NCBI RefSeq assembly: GCF_036417845.1
Contig: NC_089980.1
Span: forward strand, 46,002,501-46,066,500
DNA: 64,000 nt
Direction of reading: 5' to 3'
DNA from: Apteryx mantelli
Taxonomy: Eukaryota; Chordata; Aves; Apterygiformes; Apterygidae
Made by a program: the position numbers and the translations under genes. Under the pieces are notes generated by a model. The model saw only the letters and a program-made list of their open reading frames with translations. It was not told where the DNA came from and made no database searches. Shown piece by piece: positions 50,201 through 61,100 of this stretch (positions within the stretch are counted from its first letter, which is position 1; each line of letters opens with the position of its first letter).

Positions 50201-51549
50201 GCAAGCTTTATCACTATAGATAGTAGAAAAGAGGAATCCTTAAGCCTTGGTTGTTCCTGCCTCATGATCCTAATCAGCTCTGACACAATCTACACCAGAT
50301 TGCAGACAGCACATATGTGTGAATAGGAAATAAAGGATCTGCAGTAACTTTTACAAGAGAAGAAGAATCAAAGTCAGGCAAATTCCGCGAAGAGAGATAA
50401 TACACATGGCAAAGAGGAAGAGAATAAGGGTGAGAGGAAGGAGAAAAAGGACAAGGAAATCAGATCCAGGAGGGAAAGGGCAAACAAAGACTGCACCTAC
50501 AAAGATATTCCTTAAGTAAGTGAACTCAAGTTTTGGGATTAAGTACTGTAAAATCATGTGTGTATCTTTTATCTTCTCACTAAGCCCATCAAGCTAGCAA
50601 GTGACAGATATAACAGTCCACTTCTGCTGCTTTTTGTATCTCCACAGTAAATGGCTGACCCCTCTTCCTGATGATCCTTTAAAAGGGAAAGGTATCACAT
50701 ATGGAGAGGTATATGCAACACTTTTCAAATAGCATTTTTTCCCCCTCCAAATAGTTAGAAACTACAGAATTGTTGCAGAACATGGATTGGTATGAGAATA
50801 GACTATTTGCAAGTAGACGTGCTCACAGTTCATGCTGATTCTAAGCTTGAGGACAAGATGCAAGATGTGGGGATAAGGGAAGTACTATTTCCAAGCAGTT
50901 AATTCTTTGTGAGTAATGGCCACAACTATTTGCCTGTCGGACTTCCACATGAATGAAGCACGATCAGGAGACACTGCTCATCCTCTCGGTTGTCTTTCCG
51001 TGAAGTATGAGAACTCTGCTCTTGAGTGCTAATACAGTATTCCCAGAGAGTCACTTCCTTGCTCAAGTAGGGGGCTCAGAGTCAGGAGACAAGTTCAAGT
51101 GATTTAAGACTCAGAGACTGAGCTGTCATGAGCCATATGGTGGACAAAGAAAAAACAATGGTGAGAAATGAAAGATGTAGAAAAAGGAAAGAGGAGGGAG
51201 CAGTGAGGAATGAAGTCATGCATTTTCACGTGACTAAAGCAAATGACTGGGGGTCCAAACTCCTGCGATCTATTGAAAGCTTTCCTAATGATTGACCTAA
51301 ACTCTCTCCACTTGTACTTGTGCAAATGGGATTATACAATTTGTCTATATTACAGGTATGCAGAAGGGCTTTAAATAGTTGAAAGGAAAGTACTGATGTG
51401 TGCCAAATATTATCATTATTAGAGGAGACTAGACATTACAGAGAAAACTTATCCTTCTCCATCATATAGTGCTCCTGGAAATGCTCTGCAGTGGTGTCAA
51501 ACTCACCAAAAGACTAGCTCCACGGTCCATCATTTCAAACGACCTATAG
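47291..51549. other. no gene recognised; holds a 32-bp palindrome
   Basis: A GC-richer stretch at about 47300-48300 gives no recognisable protein and could be an unrecognised repeat. The notable item is the palindrome at 48238-48269, listed separately. The rest is AT-rich without identified features. Confidence 0.5.
48238..48269. repeat. 32-bp near-perfect palindrome
   Basis: CAGGTTCACTGTCTG (48238-48252), a two-base centre CA, then CAGACAGTGAATCTG (48255-48269). The arms pair at 14 of 15 positions, and 11 central pairs are perfect. It can form a cruciform or a dyad protein-binding site. Confidence 0.85.
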
Positions 51550-51672
51550 AAGCTTTGTGGTTAAGACACTCCAGAGTTATTTCTTATCTCTTTGCCACTG
51601 ACTTCTCCTGACAAATCACAAATTTCCTCTGTGTCTTAGCTCCTGATAGATAGAATGGAAATGTTTCTATTG
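51550..51672 (+). repeat. MIR SINE relic
   Basis: MIR landmarks in order are GTGGTTAAGACAC (consensus 'gtggttaagagcac'), TTTGCCACTGACTTC, ACAAATCACAAATTTCCTC ('gggcaaatcactttctc'), TGTGTCTTAG ('tgtgcctcag') and TAGAATGGAAATG ('taaaatggggat'). Sense orientation, old copy. Confidence 0.7.
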
Positions 51673-52694
51673 TGTTCCTATTGTTGCATAATCAGTCCAT
51701 GTGCAATGTGCTTGCACAGTCCACGTGAGTAAATGGATCATTAGGTTCTGCATGGTCATCCAAGAAATTAGTGGCACTCAGTGCATCCAGTCTCACATAA
51801 TGTTGTACTTGGAGAAAAAAAAATCTGTCCCAAGCAATATGTTTGTAAGGTGGACAAAATAGATTATGAACCCTCTGCTCCTGTCCAGCACCTACGTTCC
51901 CCATTACTGACACAGATGATATCTGTATCTAAAATTTCATGAAAGTGCATTAGAAAAAACCTGGACAAGATTAACACATACCAGACACTGAAGTAATATG
52001 TAGAATTATCTTGCTGGAAAAGAAAAAATAAACACAATTATCTGAATAAAACCAGAACCTGCAATATTCAGATAGGAGGCATACCAATTTTCATTTGAAT
52101 GAGTTACCAATTCAGTGCTTGTATATCTACTTAAGCTGTCAAAACATTACATGCCGTGGAATATATTATATATAGTAGATGGGTCAGATCTAGGCCACTT
52201 CCTTCCCCCATACAAAATAGGAGATGGCTAAGCAGGGCCAGATTTTAAGCTTGTTCATGGCCTCCCATAATCTTACTCTCAACAAGTCATGTAGTAGGAT
52301 CCAAAAGGGGAACAGAAGGAATCAGAAGGAGTAATTTATATTTTTTGTTATTACTGCCTATCAGCCTGATGTTCTCAATGCTTTCCTCTGACAGAAGTCC
52401 TTAAACAGCCAGGCATGAAACTGAGCATATGACTTAATCATTTGACCACATCTCACACACTCCAGATGTTGCCTGAGATTCTCATGCATTTACTACATGT
52501 TGCTGCAGTCTCTCTGGCACTCTGTGACCCCACACACCAGACGTAGTAGATTGACCTGCTCTGTAGTATGCAGACCAGCCAGCTTTTGTACATGAGGCTG
52601 CGGAATAGAGAAGAGACTAGGATGCTGTGAGGCAGATGCAGATTATGTCTTTCAGCAGAGCCCAGTGTTGAAAACGAGAATGTAAGACATACCA
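51673..52694. other. no gene recognised
   Basis: No exon or known repeat identified. Confidence 0.55.
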
Positions 52695-53660
52695 CCATGC
52701 TGGACCAGTGGTCCATGTAGACCAGCACGCTGTCTCCAAAAGTGGCACTAGGAAATGCTGTTCAGGAAGAGCACGCACTCTTGGCCAGTCTTCCCTTAGT
52801 ACTCCTCCCACATCCACAGTCATTGAATAGGCAGTTCCTGCCTATTCTCTTTAGCATATTATTGGGCCTGTTTTCCAGGAATCTCTAATTCCTTTTAGAA
52901 ACTGACCTTTCAGACCTTTCTGTCTGCCCCCAAAATGTGTGGCAAAGAATTTCAGAACTTGACTGGCTGCTGTGTAAAACAGTATATACTTTTACCTGTT
53001 TTAAACTCATCTTCTACTAGTTTTAATGAATGACATCAGGTTTTACTACTGAAGGATCTGGCGAGTTAACAGCTCTGTACTCACTTCACTTAGTGCCTTC
53101 ATGATTTTGTACATCCCAGCCAGATTCCCACTGAGCCTTCTGCACTCAAAGCTGAAGATTTAGCCTTTTAAGTTGCTCCTTGTAAGGCAGTTATTCCATA
53201 CCCTTAATCATTTTTATTGCCTTTCTCTGTACCTTTTCTAACTCCTCTATGACCTCCTTGTGATATGAAGACCAAACTGCACATAGTGCCCAAGATGTGA
53301 GTTCAAGATTTTGTACAGCAGCAAAATGATGCTTTTTGTTATATTCTCAATTCCCTTTCTGATGATGCCTGACCATTTTTTGGCTTTTTGACTACTGTTT
53401 CACCTTAAGCTGATGACTTCAGAGAGCTGCTGGCAATGACTGCAAGATCTCTTCCCTGAGCTGTAACTGCCAATTTCAAGTTCAGCATCCTGTAAGCATA
53501 GTTTAGCTTATTTTTCCCCAGGATGAATTACCTTATAGTTATTTACACTGAAGCTAATTTGCTACTTTTTTGTCCACTCACTCATTTTGTGAGAATTTTA
53601 CAGTCTACTGAAGAGTTCACATACTTTCTGTTTCACTGGCTTCTCTGTGCAGTGACAGCT
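52695..53660 (-). repeat. long decayed CR1 LINE, antisense, with 3' end
   Basis: Antisense CR1 beginning with its 3' end at the left, seen as CTGGACCAGTGGTCCATGTAG and then CTGTCTCCAAAAGTGGC. It continues with AATCATTTTTATTGCC (about 53206) and TTCTCTGTACCTTTTCTAAC (about 53224). Further right come GCCCAAGATGTGAG (about 53288), TTTTTGACTACTGTTTC and CAAGATCTCTTCCC (about 53440). It closes with ACACTGAAGCTAATTTGC and CTCACTCATTTTGTGAGA. The order and spacing agree with the remembered CR1 consensus over about a kilobase. Coding capacity is lost. Confidence 0.8.
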
Positions 53661-54734
53661 GGACTGTCAGCTTCTCTGGCAATTTTGTTTGTTTATTCAG
53701 TTCTTTGGGATCCATCTTTCCTGTCAGGCTATTCATATCCATAGGGACTTCAGAAACACCAACCCCCCACCATGTCCATGAGGAACCCAAACACAGACAG
53801 GTAAAGGAAACATACTTCACATCATATCATGCATATAAATAATATGGTAGTGTAGTATCAGACAGGTAAATAAATCTCATCTCTAATGACCAAGCCAGAC
53901 TAACCCACTGTTTTCAAAATTTCCCCAATATAAGACAGATTTAGCAAAGAAAAGTAGCAAATAAAGATCTGCAACAGGCCAGGGAAAACCTAAAGTCTGA
54001 ATGTAGAGGGACTGTCAGGGACAGGAGATCTGTGCTGCAGTCTGTAAGAATTGTGTAAAGGGCTGTCACGAGTTAAAGAGCTCTTGAATCTAGGAGATAA
54101 GAGTAGTACACAAGCCACTTATTTTGACGGGTTGTGCTTTATGTGCTGCATGAAACTTGGTTCCCTTTAACTGCAGTCTATATCCAAAGCTTTTACTGAA
54201 ATGAAAATGCTTCAGAATAGCAGAATCAGCAATCCAGAAACAGATGTATTTTTGCAAACAATCCTTCAGTTTTCAGTAATGTATTTGAAGGACAATTCAA
54301 TTTTCTAGTGCTCCCCTGAATCACCTCAGTAATTCTGACATTATCAGTGCTTGCAAAGAATAAAAACAGACAGCTTTTCCTATCTGCTAAAGACTGCCCC
54401 TGCAATGTGAAAATTATGGGCTCAGGATCTTAATGGTGTTTGTCTTTAATCAAAAAAAAAAAAGACAAAGAATATACCATAAAATTCAGATCATATATTC
54501 TGCCTCAGGTGGCCACTCCTAGCATCCCTCTTCCAGGATAATTTAGTCCATATTCTAAATTAGCATTCCCTAGGAAAAATAAGCCAGTTCCCCTCAGAGC
54601 CTGTCTCTGCCTGTCAGCAACTTTCACTTAATCCTTTCTCATGAGGACTGCCACCTGCTTCCAGGGTGGGGTCCTTCAGGCAAACACTGTCAGTTTTTTA
54701 CAAGGTAACAATAGCCTAATCTTAATTCTTGACA
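53661..54734. other. no gene recognised
   Basis: AT-rich spacer between two CR1 copies, with an A12 run at about 54452. No exon identified. Confidence 0.6.
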
Positions 54735-55154
54735 ACATATGGGAAGAAGCTGAGAGAGCTGTGACTGATCAGCCTGGGGAAGAGAAAGCTCAGGGCGGAT
54801 CTTACCAATATGTATAAATATCTGATGGCAGGGAGTAAAGAAGATGGAGGCAGACTATTCTCAGTGGTGTCCAGTGAAAGGACAAGAGGCAACGTGCACA
54901 GACTAAAATGCAAGAAATTCCTTTTAAATGTAAGAAAATTCTTTTTCTGTTTTTGTTTTTATAAAAAGACACCATAAGGGTGACTGAACATTGTAACAGG
55001 GTGCCGAGGCAGGTTATGGAGTCTTCATCCTTGGAGATATTCAAAATCCAACTGTGAACGGCCCTGAGCATCCTGCTCCAGTTGGCCCTGTGTTGAGCAG
55101 GGGGGTTGGACCACATGATCTCCGGAGGTACCTTCCAACCCCAACGATTCTGTG
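54735..55154 (+). repeat. CR1 LINE 3' fragment, avian type
   Basis: A 5'-truncated sense CR1. It contains CCAGTGAAAGGACAAGAGGC, GGAGTCTTCATCCTTGGAGA, TATTCAAAATCCAACTG and CCTGCTCCAGTTGGCCCTG. The diagnostic 3' terminus reads GGGTTGGACCACATGATCTC, CTTCCAACCCCAACG and the terminal octamer ATTCTGTG (55147-55154). The tail is much closer to consensus than the other CR1 copies in the window, so it is the youngest of them. This tail type is characteristic of birds and is the main clue to the organism. Confidence 0.92.
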
Positions 55155-58100
55155 TGAACATCTACAGGTCTGAAAATATTAAACACATTATTCCACTTCC
55201 TTGCATATTTGCCACAGGATACAAGGGCTCAAATGCAACTCTGAAGCATGCATGTTTGGGATAGGAGGGGCTTGCTCTGAGACAACCCAAGAGAAGAAGA
55301 GCAAGAACCTTGAAAGACAATCAAACATAATTTATGTTTGGACAACTGTTACTGTCACGTGCTCCAAGGGTCACTGTCCACTGAAAAAGGAAAGGCAAAA
55401 CCCACGAGAGCCAGCAGAATAACAATTAAAGACCATGATTCAGAAAAGAACTTGCATGTGTATTTGCTTACTGATTTTAGTGGAACTTGCTTCAGCACTC
55501 TGCTGAACTGGAACGAAAATCCACTGATATTAACAAGCACTTCACCTCTACGGGGTGACTTACTTCATTACACTAATACCTTTTAAGAGATTTATTCCTC
55601 TCCTGAAGTATGCATTTTTCTGTGGTGTTTTAGGAAAGTCTATGACAAACATTATGATGTGTTAAGTGAACTGCTAAAGAGTCCAAATAGTTCCAGAGAA
55701 CAAAGAACATTTTTTCTTTAATGTGCTTCAGAGGACTAAAGTAAATATATCTGGTAATTTAAGAGCACCAGCTGAAGTGTTTATGAAGTTGTACATGAGC
55801 TATTTGGTTGTAACAGCGTTTAACTGTAATTTGGTGGCCTTATTCACAACCTTTTTTCTTTTTTTATGACTTGTATTTTATGGGACTAGGCAATTTACTG
55901 TGCTGGGCTACTATGGCTTAGATCATCATGCTACAAACTGGAATCCACTTTTTGTTGTTTCATATGGCAGACTAGTTTCTAAGATACTTCTAGGAATCTT
56001 TTTGCATCAGTATGAGCATAGGCAAGTATTAGCCTTATTTACCCATCCTGCAGTAACACAAAGATTTCAGGCCAAAAGAAGTTTCTCTGAAGACCCTACA
56101 ATTGCCTAACTACAGTGGTTAGCTATTTACTTCCAGAATAACCTAGAGATGTAACCACAGCGCTCATATCAGAGCTTACTCCTCCCATAAGATAGTGCTA
56201 AAAACAGTTGTCTTTTAGCATGAATAAGGTTAGATGAGTTCAGCACCTGTTGTAGCAAAGTATGGTAACTGCTGAGCCTGTTTTTTCAAAGCAGGTGTTG
56301 AACTCCCTTGACCCTATTCATATCAGCCGGACGACTGGACAACGGTTTTTCCTTAACAAAAAGCGTGTGTGATCTTGACACACAGTAGTTCCTGTGATCT
56401 TGAGAAAGCCTAAGGGTAAGCTCTGACATCTGCATTTTAAAGTTTGAGAACAATTTCAATAAAGTGGGAATCAGCCCTGAATTCAACCCCTTATTCAAGA
56501 TAAACCTGAGCTTTTGAAGGTTTGAAATTGATTAATTTAAAGGATGCCTCTTACAGGGGTACCAGCTCTTGTTTTCTTTATTCGGCTACTTTTTTCAACC
56601 ATCTGGAAACCTATAGGTGACCTCTCACTTAAACATCTCCAGATGCACTTGTTTTTCAACATCAACTACTTCTGAAATCTTTGGCACCCTGACCTCTGTA
56701 ATACCATTTGGTGCAGAGCTACTGTTTTCTATAAGATTTGTTTCTTTGACATATACATTAGGCTCTTCTTATTTTACGCCAGTTGCTCTAGGAAGCAGAA
56801 GTGAATTTGCCCCATTTTATGTGTTGGTAGTATTATCTGTGATAATCACATACTGAGTAAGAAGATATAGCTGGGTAGATGTTTTCCTTCTGATTTAGGT
56901 CTTCTTTCCTCCTGAATTATAATCATGTTCCACTTTTCCAGAAAGAAAAAATACCACTCTATGTAATGTCTTTCAATGGAAGTTAGTAGCAGTTTTGTTC
57001 ACAAGGCTACCTTTTTGGTGATTTTCAGCTACTGGTTCAATGGACCAAATACCCACCCTTTCCATTTACAGAGTACCAAATTGTATTGGAAAAAAAAGTT
57101 GGAAAAATCCACAGCTGGTATGTAATAATGAAACAATCATATTTTAACTTGCTTTCAAATCATCAAAATACTTAGCATATATACACAAGTGTGAAATTAG
57201 AAGAAATGCAAAGTGTACAGCAGTGTATAATAATGTTCACATACAGGCATAATAAAAATATAGCTAAACACAAGTGCTTCTAGGATATTAAAAGAACAGA
57301 AATTCTGTTGCCAAAGTAAATAATATTTTATTGAATAAAACTAATTAATAATGCTCATATTGAAGGATACAGTGGTGATTTCTTATTCTCCCTGCTGCTA
57401 ACTAGCCACTTGAGCTACACAAAGAAAGTAATTTTAATTTCTTTGATTAGTTTCCTGAATGCCCACTGTAAGCTCTGTCTAAATATTGGTTCCTTCGAAA
57501 AATAGATTATCATGAGAGGGGAATTATTACTGTATTTTCCAATAAGAAGGGGGTGAAGTTGGTTCAATATGTAAGCAGTCTGTTGTTAGGACTTTTCAAA
57601 CTGTTTATCATGTGAAAAAATGAAGCTATTTCCTACTTTTTGTTCAGAAACAATGGGGAGAAAATAGTGCTGTAGTTTGTATATTGAATTGGAACTTGAG
57701 ATATCTATGTTCAGTTCTCAGTTTTGTGACCAGAAAGCTCTTTTTTGGCATTTACCAAGAGATTTCATTCATGTACCTTAGCTCTTTGTTTATAAGTTGT
57801 AAATATGGATAGACCAGAAAAATAAATTTAAAAAAGTATCTGGACTGTATGATGCTGACTGCAGTCTTTGCCAAGAAAGTTCCTTAAAAGCTGACTGACA
57901 ATTGTACACCCTGTGTTGAATGTGAGCATGCCAATATATCACCTGTCTTTATCTCTGTATTAGGTAGTAGAGCTAAAATAAACTAACAACATTTTAATTT
58001 ACTTAGCTTTATAAACACAACAAAATATTGCCTATAAACATATTTTAACCTCATTTTTCTTTTGTTAGTTGAGGTTTTTTTGGTATTACTGCTACACTGT

Positions 58101-61100
58101 TGTATCAAGCTAAGGTGATATGCTCAGGTTTACATCAGTGATAATTCGTTGTATGTTTTGGTAAGAACAACTTTTAGATGAAGTACAGGGAAATTCTCAA
58201 GAAGTCTTCTCTGCTGGGCAGCTTCCTGCAAAGTGGTTGCTCTTGACTGCGCTCACAGCAATGTGGGGTATGCAGCCACTGAGTGAAGGTTTTTATTTAC
58301 TGGCCAATTCTCCTTGCCCTCTCACTTTGCACCAGCTGGTACACACAACTGGCAGACGCAGAAACAACTAGTCTGACTTTGGCCAGAGTGCTTCAAGTTC
58401 TGCAAGTGGTGAATCCAATATAGCACGTGCAAAATACATGTCTGCTTGCCTTCAATATTAACACTCGTAGACTGGAAAAGGTTATTATGCTGCCGTGAGA
58501 AGGATATAGATAGATAGATAGATAGATAGCTTCTGTTCTTGCCCATCTTCTTGCTTTTTGGCACCAGAACTAACTGTTTTGGAAGGGAGATAATTTCTCC
58601 CTCATGATATAAAGCTAATTATGAATTACTACTTTTAAAACAAAAGATGTAAGAATATAGGTGAATTACAAAAGAGAAGCAATGTAGTTGTTAATGTGAT
58701 GGACACTGGTAACTTGTCATGCAAGTTAACTTGTTTTTTCTCCTAGGAAGGTATTCTCTCAAGCACTTGGCTCTTTTTACACCCACACTGTGGGTCCCAC
58801 ACTCATCCTGCTTTTCCTCCCTACTACTGAAGCACAACCGTTGCACCACCTCCAAAACTTGGAGTCAGAACATTCACCCTCCTGACCCTCTCCTAGTACA
58901 AGGGCAGCTCACCAGAGTCCTGTCCTTGTTACCAGACCTCTTCAGTTAAGTTCAACCAGCTGCGCTCCTGACCTGCAGCATCCCATACGTGATGACACTG
59001 ATGCTAGCAAGTTCTCAGGTGCAGAGCACACACGAGCACCTCATATGGCAAATGCTTTAATTGATAGTAGTAAGGATTACACTTATATATTCCTACAAAG
59101 CCAAGTTGACCTCATGTGTTGTTTGGGGCATTTCTGCCATGAAACCACCTTACCTGTGGTTGAGTGGGACTGAGCAGCAGAGCCATCGGCCCAGGCAAGT
59201 AGTGGTCAATGGATCTTTTTGATAAGAAGAGAAGTACTCTCAGTAAGAGGCTGTTCTGTCTTTTTTTTGCTCCACTACAGTGGAATTCACTAAAGTGTTA
59301 GTGAGGGTCTCTGCCAGAGAGCACTCCCAGTCCTTTGAGGAGCTGAACCTAGTCCTTACTCCCATGATAGGTCAGCTCTTAGCTCCCTCCTTCATCTCAG
59401 AGAAAATAGCCATTTTTTTTTCTGATAAAATCATGTTTAGCACTCCTTCTGGGTTTCTCTCTGAGATGAAGTCCAGCTTCCCTCCAAGTATGAAAATTAA
59501 TCTTCAATTTTTTCTGCCTAAACTATTTTTGCATGTTCTATATAATCCATGTCTTCTTTTTTTTCTGATCTTGACAGGATGAAATACAGGCAAAAACTTT
59601 CCTCTCTTCTGAAATTTGTAGCTGAAAGCTTGTAAGGGTCAGTTATCTCCACAGAGAAACTGCTGGTGGGTCACAGATCATGTTAAAACCTGTGAAGCAT
59701 CAGCAAGGCAGGACAGCACAGTATATCTGAACCTCCATTACAGCTCAGATGGTACTAGTGACCTCTCTGTAAAATGTTTTCATCCCTACGAATTGCAGAG
59801 CTGCCATCTGGACTCCATTCACCCTCTGTAATTGCACTACACAAATACAGATACTTTCAGGCATGAGATTGCTCTGTCATGAAAAAATGAGTCCTTCTGT
59901 CTCGATTCATTTAAGGGACACTGGGGCACTTCTCCAGCTACACAGTGGTATGTTGGAGGTACTGCTTGCAGTCACATACTGTGTGAATATGTGTATAGAT
60001 AAGCTCTCAAAAATGAGAGGTTACTGATAACTGGAATTTATTCAAGTTGTGTTGTCTATAGGTACACTCACAACTTTCCCCTTTCTCTCTGGGGTCTCCG
60101 AAAATGTGCAGGATTTATGAAGTCGAGAAGAGGTTAGGGCCATAGCACTGCTTATTTACATAGCATTGCTTCTAGTGAGGGCAGATGAAGGGGCGGGGGA
60201 GCTGTGTGCACTGCTACAGGTGCTGTCCAAAAAAATCTCTGGTCCACTGTGCTGGGAGTAGCACATACACAGCGTATGTTGAAGAAGCCCAGTTATTGGT
60301 GAATAGCTTCCCTACTCTGGAAAAAGAGCTCCGTGCCAGGAGGCTGATGTTGCAGACACCACAGCACTGTTCCTCAGGGTGCTCTGTTGTTGCCAGAAGT
60401 GCAACAACGCAGCGGTGTGGAATGATTAAAAGATGTGACTGGGCTCTCTGTAAGGATAGTCATCGATACAGGAGGAAATCACTCCTCTGCTTGCCAGCCT
60501 CTCTCCAGCTTTGTAGCCTGAAATTACTCAACTTTGACTATGTGAAGCCTCATTTAACTTTCGTCTTGTAATAGAACCTGCCATTCCATTACAGCATTAT
60601 TACCCAGTCTCAGGTTTGGTGTTTGGCTTGCATTAAATATTTCATACAGTAGTACACTTAATGAACAGCACATCAGCTGTCTTTGAGCTAAACATTTAGA
60701 TAAAAAGTAGGTACAAAAGTGCTTTTGAAAATACCAGAAAAATAATTACTTTGAGGGAAACAGGTAGAATTCTGTCCAAAAACAAAATAACGGGGGAATT
60801 AAATACTTGAAACTGAGTTCTTTTGCAAATATACAACATCAAGTATTTGTTTTACTACTATTACAATACAAGGTTTATAAAGTAAGCCTCAGTCAGTACC
60901 CCAGCCAGTACAAATGTTGGGCTGCAGCAACTGAATTGCTGGACCAGGAGTATGAGTTCAGGGAAGGCAGAAAACATTTTCCATCTACTAACCTTCTACA
61001 CCACTCCTGTGACTCTAACAATTTAAACCAACAGAGCACCTGGCCCCTACTGTGTCTCCATCTTATTAGAAACACATTGACTCCAACAGCTGCCTGGGAA

